Assembly: GCF_019056395.1 (NCBI RefSeq)
Contig: NZ_CP077639.1
Location: 398,501 to 462,500, forward strand
DNA: 64,000 bases
Reading direction: 5' to 3'
DNA from: Terribacillus sp. DMT04
GTDB lineage: Bacteria; Bacillota; Bacilli; Bacillales; Amphibacillaceae
The notes beneath the pieces were generated by a model. It had not been told where the DNA came from. It was given only the letters and a program-made list of their open reading frames with translations, and ran no database searches. Shown piece after piece: positions 57,768 through 64,000 of this stretch. The position numbers were made by a program, and so were the translations under genes. The number at the start of each line of letters is the position of its first letter. Positions within the stretch are counted from its first letter, which is position 1.

Positions 57768-58694
57768 ATGGCAGAACCGGCCATGCAGCTGATTGGCTTG
57801 AAAAAGCAGATTGGTTCGAAATTAATTGTAAAAGGCTTGAACTTTGATATTCAGCCGGGTGAAGTATTTGGATTCCTAGGTCCAAACGGAGCGGGTAAGA
57901 CAACAACAATCCGCATGATGGTAGGTCTTATTCGTATCTCGGAAGGAGACGTACGAATCCAGGGGAAAAGTATTAAATCAGATTTCAAAGGTGCTATCCG
58001 GCATGTAGGGGCAATTGTAGAGAATCCAGAATTATACGGATTTATGTCTGGTTACAAGAATTTACTTGTCTTTTCCCGCATGATTCCAGGAATAACGAGA
58101 GACCGTATTGATGAAGTTGTGAAGCTCGTTGGATTGGAAAAAAGCATTAACCAGAAAGTGAAGCGGTATTCATTAGGAATGCGGCAGCGTCTTGGTATTG
58201 CACAGGCATTATTACATAGACCATCAATATTAATACTAGATGAGCCGACAAACGGATTAGATCCATCCGGTATCCGTGAAATCCGCCATTATATTCGCAA
58301 ATTAGCAGAAGAAGAAAACGTGGCAGTTATCGTTTCCAGCCATTTGCTTTCGGAAATGGAGTTAATGTGTGATCGTATCGGTATTTTAAAGAATGGCGAA
58401 CTGATTTCTATCCAGGAAGTCCGTAGTACGGACGGAGACGTGCCAGAAGAAATGGTGAAGATAGATTGTGCAGCAGCGCAGCTTCAAACGGCCAAACAGC
58501 TGCTTCAAGAGCAATTTGGTATTGCGGCGGTTGACAATAATAATCAGCTGTTATTCCCGATCTCCCGTGATCAGATACCATCAATTATTAAGGCTTTAGC
58601 CGTAGCTGATATTGAGATGTATGGGGTTGCAGTTGAGCGGAAGACACTGGAAGATAAATTCTTACACGTGATTGGAGAGAATGTCATTGAGTAG
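57768..58694 (+). CDS. ABC transporter ATP-binding protein (BcrA-like paralogue)
   Basis: A 308-residue ATPase with Walker A GPNGAGKTTTIRM, signature YSLGMRQRLGIAQAL, Walker B ILILDEPTNGLDPSGI and H-loop SSHLLSEMELMCDRI. These blocks are almost identical to those at 51930-52850, pointing to a duplication about 6 kb apart. The extended C-terminal region after residue 225 is more diverged, as expected if it sets partner choice. It has GGAAGGGTG before the ATG and overlaps the permease start. It begins a run of five same-strand genes ending with three DUF4064 proteins. Confidence 0.9.
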   Translation: MAEPAMQLIGLKKQIGSKLIVKGLNFDIQPGEVFGFLGPNGAGKTTTIRMMVGLIRISEGDVRIQGKSIKSDFKGAIRHVGAIVENPELYGFMSGYKNLLVFSRMIPGITRDRIDEVVKLVGLEKSINQKVKRYSLGMRQRLGIAQALLHRPSILILDEPTNGLDPSGIREIRHYIRKLAEEENVAVIVSSHLLSEMELMCDRIGILKNGELISIQEVRSTDGDVPEEMVKIDCAAAQLQTAKQLLQEQFGIAAVDNNNQLLFPISRDQIPSIIKALAVADIEMYGVAVERKTLEDKFLHVIGENVIE

Positions 58695-59613
58695 TAACTT
58701 TTTCCAACTGGTGCGGAATGAGCAGACCAAACTGTACAGCCAGGTAGCAACTTGGATTATGCTTGGCATACTTGTAGTTGTCGTATTGGGATTTGCACTC
58801 ATTATGCGGACTGCAGATGGATTTATCGCAAATTATGATGATGCAACTTGGAAGCAGGATCTGCAGCAGGAAAATCAGGATTTGGCAGAATATGATGCTA
58901 CAGGCACCCAGATCTTAATTAACAACTACCGAATAGAAAATGATTTGAAACCTGAAGGAACAACAGCTTGGGATTTTCTTTATCAAAGTAATTTCATGAC
59001 AAGTGTGCTCAGCTTGCTGACGATCATCGTTGCAGGCGGCATCATAGCGAATGAATTTCGTTGGGGTACTATTAAACTGTTATTAATACGTCCTGCATCA
59101 AGGACAAAGATTTTCTTTGCGAAATATACAAGCGTGCTCCTGTTTGCTTTAACTGCACTGATTGTATTATTCATCTTTTCTTGGTTATTCGGCATGCTGT
59201 TCTTCGGTCTCGGAGGAGACGGAGTCATGCTCCAAGTGAAGGACGGAGAAGTTGTCGAAACATCTGTCTGGATTCGGATTGCACAAGACTACGGCTTGCA
59301 GCTAGTGAAACTGGTTGTCTGGGCAACATTTGCCTTTATGATTTCTGCTGCTTTGCGTAATGGGGCATTAGCTATTGGAACAGCAATTTTCTTAATGTTT
59401 GTTGGAAGCTCTGTTGTTCCGTTTATTTCCGATAAAGCTTTTGGGAAATATGTTTTATTCTCAAATCTTGACTTAACTCAATTTACAACAGGGTATAAGA
59501 TTATTGAGGATTTGACCCTTACATTCTCGGTTGTAACCATTATTGTGTATTATCTGGTCTTCCTTGTAATAGGTTGGGTATTGTTCACAAAACGTGATGT
59601 AGCAGGTAATTAA
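58687..59613 (+). CDS. ABC-2 family permease (paralogue)
   Basis: A 308-residue membrane subunit with six helices and a long first extracellular loop (LQQENQDLAEYDATGTQI). NEFRWGTIKLLLIRPASR is the coupling segment. I chose TTG at 58687 because GGAGAG lies at 58674-58679 and the paralogue at 52843 starts with the same pattern, TTG-Ser then FxxLVRNE; ATG 58681 is the alternative. The start lies within the end of the ATPase gene. The two paralogous pairs may export related compounds with different specificity. Confidence 0.87.
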   Translation: MSSNFFQLVRNEQTKLYSQVATWIMLGILVVVVLGFALIMRTADGFIANYDDATWKQDLQQENQDLAEYDATGTQILINNYRIENDLKPEGTTAWDFLYQSNFMTSVLSLLTIIVAGGIIANEFRWGTIKLLLIRPASRTKIFFAKYTSVLLFALTALIVLFIFSWLFGMLFFGLGGDGVMLQVKDGEVVETSVWIRIAQDYGLQLVKLVVWATFAFMISAALRNGALAIGTAIFLMFVGSSVVPFISDKAFGKYVLFSNLDLTQFTTGYKIIEDLTLTFSVVTIIVYYLVFLVIGWVLFTKRDVAGN

Positions 59614-59636
59614 ATCAATAGGAGAGGGGAATTTTT

Positions 59637-60062
59637 ATGGTAAAAAGAACAGCGGAAAAAGTGTTAGTTATTATCGGAGCGGTATTATTTCTAATCGTTG
59701 GTGGCTGGACTGCATTGGGATTAGGTGCTTCAGAAGAGACCACGACAAACCAGCTTACAAGCCAAGGTGATTTAACACAAGATCAAGCGGAAGCATTTAC
59801 AGATCTAATGAGCGGCGTATCAATATGGATGATCATCGTACTCGTTATTTGTGCAATTCTCGGTTTTGTTTCCCTGGCGATGCTGAAAAATAATAAACCT
59901 GCGAAGGGCGCAGGTATCCTGCTTATCATTACAGCAGTACTTGGAACTGTTTTATCTATTTTTATGGGCTTCATCAGCGGCATACTTTATTTGATTGCTG
60001 GCATCATGGCGATTGTGCGTAAGCCAGTTGAGCAATATAATGATAGAGGGGAAACTTATTAA
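59637..60062 (+). CDS. DUF4064 membrane protein, copy 1
   Basis: A 141-residue protein with four predicted helices (about 8-28, 60-82, 88-110, 112-130). It begins with the family motif KRTAEKVLVIIGAVLF and ends with the helix-4 segment GILYLIAGIMAIVRKP. It lies 23 bases after the ABC permease with AGGAGAGGGG as ribosome site. Two more copies follow in tandem. DUF4064 has no known function; linkage to an ABC exporter suggests a role in envelope stress or transporter assembly, which is inference. Confidence 0.88.
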   Translation: MVKRTAEKVLVIIGAVLFLIVGGWTALGLGASEETTTNQLTSQGDLTQDQAEAFTDLMSGVSIWMIIVLVICAILGFVSLAMLKNNKPAKGAGILLIITAVLGTVLSIFMGFISGILYLIAGIMAIVRKPVEQYNDRGETY

Positions 60063-60089
60063 GAAGTAATTGCAGGAAGGAGGAGGAAC

Positions 60090-60500
60090 ATGCTAAGACG
60101 TACAGCGGAGAAAGTACTTGCCACCATTGGTGCGGTCGTCTTCCTTTATACTGCAATCTCGACTTGGATTCGTTTGGCTGCATACGACCCGGAAGCTGCT
60201 CGCCAGGAAATTCTGGATAGCGGCGTAGACCAGGCGGTTGATACTGGAATGGTTGCGGATATGGCAAATACCTTAGGCGCATTTGTTATTGCCGTAGGTC
60301 TGATTTGTGCCGTTCTCGGTATTGTTGCAGCGGTTAAACTGAAGGCTAACCGCAAGCAAACAGGCCTAGGAGTTATGTTGATCATCGTATCGTTAGTAGG
60401 ATCCATTGCAACATTTTTAGCCGGATTCATCGGCGGAATGTTGTATCTTATTGCTGGTGTGATGGTATTGGCTAGAAGACCAGCACAGCATATCGAATAG
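60090..60500 (+). CDS. DUF4064 membrane protein, copy 2
   Basis: A 136-residue homologue of its neighbours, with the same RRTAEKVLATIGAVVF opening, an extracellular loop rich in acidic residues (ARQEILDSGVDQA), and GMLYLIAGVMVLARRP near the end. It has the strongest ribosome site of the three (AGGAGGAGGAAC). Divergence between copies is clear, so the duplications are not recent. The 27-base gap to copy 1 has no terminator. Confidence 0.88.
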   Translation: MLRRTAEKVLATIGAVVFLYTAISTWIRLAAYDPEAARQEILDSGVDQAVDTGMVADMANTLGAFVIAVGLICAVLGIVAAVKLKANRKQTGLGVMLIIVSLVGSIATFLAGFIGGMLYLIAGVMVLARRPAQHIE

Positions 60501-60522
60501 ACGAAAAGAGAGGAGAAACAGC

Positions 60523-60960
60523 ATGATTAAACGTACTGCAGAAAAGGTTTTGGGAATTATCGGTGTTGTACTTAATGCATTAGGTGCTATCTTAACTGGG
60601 ATATTGATTGGTGTAGCTGGAGATGACATCTCGCAGGAATTATACAATGATCCTACGATTACAACGGAAGATGCAGATATTATGAGCAGCTTTTTAGGCG
60701 GTTTAGGGTGGTATTTCGTTGTTGTTAGTGCGATTTCAGCTATTCTCGGTATCGTTGGTATTGTTTTGTTACGCCGCAACAGCCGATCAACAGCTGCTGG
60801 TGTAGTATTTATTGTTACAGCGGTGCTGTCAGCAATTTTAACTTTGTTTGGATCGTTTGTAACGTCCATTCTTTACTTGGTTGCAGGTATCTTGGCAATC
60901 GTCCGAAAACCGATAGATCAGCACAACGCGCAAGACAGCAACACGATAGACAATTACTGA
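60523..60960 (+). CDS. DUF4064 membrane protein, copy 3
   Basis: A 145-residue third copy: KRTAEKVLGIIGVVLNALG at the start, loop EDADIMSSFLGGLGW, and SILYLVAGILAIVRKP at the end, then a polar tail. It ends the apparent ABC-DUF4064 operon, followed by a clear terminator. Like the others it should span the membrane four times with both ends inside. Confidence 0.88.
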   Translation: MIKRTAEKVLGIIGVVLNALGAILTGILIGVAGDDISQELYNDPTITTEDADIMSSFLGGLGWYFVVVSAISAILGIVGIVLLRRNSRSTAAGVVFIVTAVLSAILTLFGSFVTSILYLVAGILAIVRKPIDQHNAQDSNTIDNY

Positions 60961-60965
60961 TACGG

Positions 60966-60998
60966 AAGGGGTACTGCCAAGAGCAGTGCCCCTTTTTA
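60966..60998. terminator. Bidirectional terminator
   Basis: AAGGGGTACTGC/GCAGTGCCCCTT with one wobble and five-base loop, T-run; serves the DUF4064 operon and possibly the convergent crcB pair. Confidence 0.88.
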
Positions 60999-61340
60999 CG
61001 TGGATAAGCCGATTATTGCTAGTGTTATACCAATTGCATAGCTGCCTAGCACATAACTGATAGCTGCAGCGATTTTTCTTTTACTCCCTAATTGTACAAG
61101 CTCCAGATGGAAAGTGGAGAAAGTTGTAAAAGAACCTAAAAAACCTACGGCGAGGAAGTTTTGCCATTCTGCACCCCAATTTAACTGGTACACAAGCCCA
61201 AGCAAAAAGGAACCAGCTGCATTTGTCAGCAAAGTCGGAAGCGGGAAGTCTTTCTTCCATATATGTTGTCCTTGCCTGCTGATCTCGTAGCGCGCAATGG
61301 CACCGAGCCAACCTCCGAGGAGCACGAAAATGATAGTCAT
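60996..61340 (-). CDS. crcB: Fluoride channel subunit CrcB/FluC (second gene of pair)
   Basis: Exports fluoride passively across the membrane as a dual-topology dimer. The 114-residue protein has four helices. Family marks are GGWLGAIARYEISR near the N terminus, TLLTNAAGSFLLGL with the pore asparagine in helix 2, and GFLGSFTTFSTFHLELVQL, the broken helix 3 with the fluoride-lining phenylalanines. It starts within the stop of the upstream crcB (ATGA), and the two products probably form a heterodimer, as where bacilli carry paired genes. No fluoride riboswitch is visible upstream of the pair. Confidence 0.93.
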   Translation of the reverse strand: MTIIFVLLGGWLGAIARYEISRQGQHIWKKDFPLPTLLTNAAGSFLLGLVYQLNWGAEWQNFLAVGFLGSFTTFSTFHLELVQLGSKRKIAAAISYVLGSYAIGITLAIIGLST

Positions 61341-61729
61341 GCTGACCGCCTCCTTTGTGCTGGATTTGGTGCTAGCTGCAAGCCAAACATAAGTGCTCCC
61401 AATCCAGCCGCAGAGCTGATTATCAAGTAAATTAGTGCTACACTTGCCATATTTTCTTGTAGAAGCAAAGCAGCTTCCAGACTGACTGTCGAGAATGTTG
61501 TGAAAGCACCGACCATTCCAGTAGTCAGTGCCTTTGCCAGCGCTTGTTTTTGAGCAAAGTAACGCTGCTTAACCAGGTTAGTGAAATACCCCATTAGGAA
61601 GCAGCCGATGGTATTAATGATAAGTGTACCAATGGGGAAATTTCCTGTTTGCGGAATAACTACTCCGACAAGGTAGCGAAGCAGTGCCCCGATGCTGCCG
61701 CCACACCCGATTGCAAGATATATCTTCAT
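61337..61729 (-). CDS. crcB: Fluoride channel subunit CrcB/FluC (first gene of pair)
   Basis: A 130-residue partner of the downstream subunit. Motifs are GCGGSIGALLRYLVG, TLIINTIGCFLMGYF and GMVGAFTTFSTVSLEAALL. The basic residues are distributed so that its topology could be opposite to that of its partner. ATG at 61729 follows GAGAAGG by seven bases; a TTG two codons earlier is too close to it. The leader of about 60 bases contains a TATAAT-like element but no crcB-motif RNA. Confidence 0.93.
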   Translation of the reverse strand: MKIYLAIGCGGSIGALLRYLVGVVIPQTGNFPIGTLIINTIGCFLMGYFTNLVKQRYFAQKQALAKALTTGMVGAFTTFSTVSLEAALLLQENMASVALIYLIISSAAGLGALMFGLQLAPNPAQRRRSA

Positions 61730-61825
61730 GAACAAACCTTCTCTTTTCGCATATATTGCTGTATCCTGTATTATACCCCAGAACCTGTGTTACGCTAGTG
61801 ACATGGTTTCATAAGGAAAGGTAGT

Positions 61826-62029
61826 ATGAATATGATGAAGAACGCAGCAATTTTGAGTGAGGAATATTTCTTATCCTACTTTCGCCTGCTGCTGAATACC
61901 CGCGGCTGTACTGTCGAGGAAGCTTATCAGCTAACAGTGGATCAAATCTTTGAAGGAGACCTTAATCTCTTTGGTGAAGATACCAAAAAGAATTTCAAGC
62001 TTGCTTACCAAGCCATCAAAGGAAGCTGA
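61826..62029 (+). CDS. Small hypothetical protein, 67 residues
   Basis: A short soluble protein with good translation signals (AAGGAAAGG before ATG; two further in-frame ATG codons follow at 61832 and 61835 and either may be the true start). The sequence is helical: SEEYFLSYFRLLLNTRG, VEEAYQLTVDQIFEG and KKNFKLAYQAIKG. I do not recognise a family. It sits between the divergent crcB pair and a Fur-box-linked flavodoxin, with no hint of function. Confidence 0.6.
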   Translation: MNMMKNAAILSEEYFLSYFRLLLNTRGCTVEEAYQLTVDQIFEGDLNLFGEDTKKNFKLAYQAIKGS

Positions 62030-62055
62030 AACTCCCTAAGCGCTCGATTTGACAT

Positions 62056-62070
62056 TGAGAATGGTTATCA
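62056..62070 (+). promoter_or_regulatory. Fur box upstream of flavodoxin
   Basis: TGAGAATGGTTATCA matches the 7-1-7 Fur consensus TGATAAT-N-ATTATCA at 12 of 14 positions, about 30 bases before the flavodoxin start. Iron-limited induction is inferred and would fit known flavodoxin biology. Confidence 0.65.
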
Positions 62071-62100
62071 ATTAAAATGAGAGCAGATGAAGGGGAGTGA

Positions 62101-62571
62101 ATGAAGGTGGCAAGTGTTCTGATTGCATTCACCAGTATGTCAGGCAATACAGAAGAAATGGCTGACATTATGGAACAGACGTTAGAAGAGCAAGGAGCGG
62201 ATGTAACGAAGCTCCAGATTGATATAGATGAGGTTGATGTATTTACATTGACAGATTATGATGGCATCTTAATGGGCACTTACACGTGGGGAGATGGAGA
62301 CATTCCATATGAAATAGAGGACTTCTATGATGAATTAGATGACATCGACTTAGAAGGCAAACCCGTTGCCCTTTTCGGGTCTTGTGACTCCATTTATACA
62401 AGCTTTGGTGCCGCTATTGACACATTTAAAGAAAAATTTAAGGAGCGCGGAGCGGAGATTGTTTCTGAAAGTCTCAAGGTGGATCTTTCACCTGAAGACG
62501 AAGATATACGCAATTGCCAGGAGTTTGCCGCATCGTTCGCTTCCATACTTGATAAACAGCGCAGTTTATAA
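62101..62571 (+). CDS. Flavodoxin
   Basis: A 156-residue FMN electron carrier that replaces ferredoxin when iron is scarce. The phosphate loop is TSMSGNTEEMAD at residues 10-21, the aromatic isoalloxazine loops are near TYTWGDGDIP (residues 60-69) and SCDSIYTSFGAA (98-109). The overall charge is acidic. It resembles YkuN/YkuP, which in B. subtilis are Fur-controlled, and a Fur box lies just upstream. The ATG is only three bases from GGGGAG; GTG at 62107 has better spacing and may be the true start. Confidence 0.92.
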   Translation: MKVASVLIAFTSMSGNTEEMADIMEQTLEEQGADVTKLQIDIDEVDVFTLTDYDGILMGTYTWGDGDIPYEIEDFYDELDDIDLEGKPVALFGSCDSIYTSFGAAIDTFKEKFKERGAEIVSESLKVDLSPEDEDIRNCQEFAASFASILDKQRSL

Positions 62572-62572
62572 G

Positions 62573-62602
62573 AGCAGTCTGCTAATGCAGGCTGCTTTTT
62601 CT
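62573..62602 (+). terminator. Terminator of flavodoxin gene
   Basis: AGCAGTCTGC/GCAGGCTGCT with one wobble and four-base loop, T-run. Confidence 0.85.
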
Positions 62603-62711
62603 TGTGGCTGCACAAAAATGAACGCAACGAACACTTTTTTTAATTAAAGAAGGATTTTGTAGAAGAATGTCGAATGAATTTGGGTATAGAGATAGATTAG
62701 GAGGTAGAACG

Positions 62712-63125
62712 ATGAACATTTTCCCTTTAGAAACAAAGCATCACGACGAGATGATCGACATTACGGACTCTATTCAGCGTTATATTCAATCTATTGGCAT
62801 CAAGGAGGGAATCGTACATATCTCTTCTATGCATACCACTGCGGGCATCACAGTCAATGAGAATGCAGATCCGGATGTGAAGATTGATTTTTTGCGCCGG
62901 CTTGATGAGGTGTATCCTTGGGAACATCCTAAGGACCGGCATATGGAAGGGAACACAGCAGCCCATTTAAAGACAAGTACTGTCGGACACGCCCAAGTTG
63001 TATCTCTTTCAGAAGGTAAGCTTGTCCTCGGTACGTGGCAAGGCATTTACTTCTGTGAATTTGATGGACCTAGAAATCGTACGTATGCGGTACAGGTTAT
63101 AGCAGCCGAAAAGAGTGAAGCATAA
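62712..63125 (+). CDS. yjbQ: YjbQ/UPF0047 family protein
   Basis: A 137-residue trimeric beta-sandwich protein of the YjbQ family, sometimes annotated as having weak thiamine-phosphate synthase activity. The three conserved histidines are in [28 protein letters not shown] and GHAQVVSL, and the closing motif is [21 protein letters not shown] at 62712 has AGGAGGT upstream; the longer frame has no ribosome site. It shares one base with the start of the EAL gene (TAATG), so the two are coupled. Physiological role is unsettled. Confidence 0.92.
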   Translation: MNIFPLETKHHDEMIDITDSIQRYIQSIGIKEGIVHISSMHTTAGITVNENADPDVKIDFLRRLDEVYPWEHPKDRHMEGNTAAHLKTSTVGHAQVVSLSEGKLVLGTWQGIYFCEFDGPRNRTYAVQVIAAEKSEA

Positions 63126-64000
63126 TGGAGCAATCCTATGCGTGCGCAATGTGCGGAACTGTCCTCCATATCCCTCATGCTGGGGAATTGCTGCTGAAGC
63201 TGCCTGCTGCAAATAAAAACTTAGCAATTGGAAATCCGCATAAACAGACAGATACATATTCTATTTTTCAATACTTTACATTGCAGCAGCTGGAACAAAT
63301 GCTCCTTACGCTGCGTCACCAGAATGTGAGTGGTGCAGTCTGTACGGTGGCTGAGAAAGTAACCCATCACTATCCAATGATTTCTGTCGAGGAGCTGCTT
63401 CATCGTATCCTTTATCCGCAATTCACAGAGATTATCCATCAACAGGCGTTCCATTCTTATGTACAGCCTATTATCTCGATAGAAAATGAGAAGGTTTACG
63501 GATATGAACATCTGTTGCGTACGGATAAGCCTGAAGTATCCCCCGCTGCACTGTTTACTTTTGCTTCAGAAGCAGGCCTCACTTCTATGCTGGATCAGCG
63601 TGCGAGACAGACAGCAGTAAAGAAAAGAGCAGAAGAAAGGATTGCGAAAGGGATAAAGAGTTTTATCAACTTTCTGCCGTCTACTATTTATAATCCTGAC
63701 TTTTGTTTGAGACAAACTTTTCAGGCTGTTGACAAGTATCACATCGATCCAAGTGATCTTGTATTTGAAGTTGTGGAAACGGAAAAGGTGGATGATGTTG
63801 CTCGTTTGAAGCGTATATTCAAACGGTACAAACACGAAGGAATGCTAGTGGCCTTGGATGATGTTGGAGCCGGATATGCGACACTCGATCTTTTTAAAGA
63901 ACTGGAACCAGACTTCGTTAAAATTGACAGAGCATACATATCTTATTGTGACCGAGACGTAGAAAAACAAGAATTCCTGTATAAGGTAATCGAGGTTGCA
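63125..64000 (+). CDS. EAL domain protein (3'-truncated by window)
   Basis: The frame is open from ATG 63125 to the window end, 292 codons without a stop. An N-terminal region of about 100 residues starts with a CAMCG pair of cysteines and ends near VEELLHRILYPQF. It is followed by an EAL domain: YVQPIISIENEKVYGYEHLLR (split before VYG), NFLPSTIYNPDF, FEVVETEKVDD, LDDVGAGYATLD and VKIDRAYI. The motif itself is EHL rather than EAL, but the metal-binding Glu, Asn, Glu, Asp-Asp and Lys positions appear filled, so c-di-GMP hydrolysis is possible. It is coupled to yjbQ by a one-base overlap. The C-terminal part is not visible. Confidence 0.85.
   Translation, partial: MEQSYACAMCGTVLHIPHAGELLLKLPAANKNLAIGNPHKQTDTYSIFQYFTLQQLEQMLLTLRHQNVSGAVCTVAEKVTHHYPMISVEELLHRILYPQFTEIIHQQAFHSYVQPIISIENEKVYGYEHLLRTDKPEVSPAALFTFASEAGLTSMLDQRARQTAVKKRAEERIAKGIKSFINFLPSTIYNPDFCLRQTFQAVDKYHIDPSDLVFEVVETEKVDDVARLKRIFKRYKHEGMLVALDDVGAGYATLDLFKELEPDFVKIDRAYISYCDRDVEKQEFLYKVIEVA

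Noticed and set aside
61730-61825. Possible fluoride riboswitch before the crcB pair
   Set aside because: The leader is short and lacks the conserved GGNGAUGG/pseudoknot pattern of the crcB-motif RNA; only a TATAAT-like element is visible.
1-64000. CRISPR array, tRNA or rRNA genes, prophage, insertion sequence
   Set aside because: No regularly spaced repeats, cloverleaf-like or rRNA-like sequence, transposase or phage structural genes were noticed on either strand.

Overview
The window looks like a stretch of a low-G+C Bacillota chromosome, most likely a Bacillaceae member of the Halobacillus/Oceanobacillus/Terribacillus kind. Almost every recognisable protein has its closest remembered match in Bacillus subtilis: NadE, AroK, NadR, YueI, GuaD, CsbB/GtcA/YfhO, TreP/TreA/TreR, YdaG, YugJ, YidC2/MifM, YjbQ. 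Shine-Dalgarno sequences are strong (AGGAGG type), TTG and GTG starts are common, and most transcription units end in clear hairpin-plus-T-run terminators. I see no rRNA, tRNA, CRISPR array, prophage or intact insertion sequence. The genus cannot be fixed from this sequence alone.

Left part (1-16 kb): nadE (cut by the left edge), mscL, a Bacillaceae-type interspersed repeat, an MFS pump overlapping a 3-methyladenine glycosylase, Mn-pyrophosphatase, an aldo/keto reductase, aroK, a family-8 glycosyltransferase, the NAD repressor nadR, an SDR/flavin-reductase pair, and yueI. An unusual regulator follows, a degenerate ABC ATPase fused to a LytTR DNA-binding domain, placed just upstream of an ABC exporter. 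After it come a sugar transporter and a HAD phosphatase.

Middle (16-40 kb): an ABC exporter behind a Fur box, a nitroreductase, a malic enzyme with its permease, a GlcD-type oxidase, guaD, an MHYT-GGDEF-EAL c-di-GMP protein, and a ferredoxin-NADP reductase-like flavoprotein that has lost its NADPH-binding glycine motif. Then come a csbB-gtcA-yfhO-lysozyme cluster (lipoteichoic acid glycosylation), coaA, and a complete trehalose operon treP-treA-treR with overlapping cre, TreR operator and promoter.

Right part (40-64 kb): a dense cluster of DnaA boxes lies between the convergent treR and acetyltransferase genes. Next are a marR-MFS pair and a four-gene operon coding for an IsdG/HmoA-like monooxygenase, an unknown helical protein, a stand-alone cobalamin-binding protein with the W-x9-EH signature of CarH-type light receptors, and a PAS/STAS protein resembling RsbR. 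It faces a ydaG-like stress gene with a SigB-like promoter. Further on are alcohol and glycerol dehydrogenases, a YtrA/YtrB-like ABC cluster, ohr, and yidC2 with an upstream MifM-like arrest-peptide leader. The last part holds a sortase-anchored acidic surface protein, a second ABC pair, three tandem DUF4064 proteins, a fluoride channel pair, a Fur-box-linked flavodoxin, yjbQ and an EAL protein cut by the right edge.

The strongest items for follow-up are the MifM-YidC2 leader, the cobalamin light receptor wired to a STAS protein, and the DnaA-box cluster.
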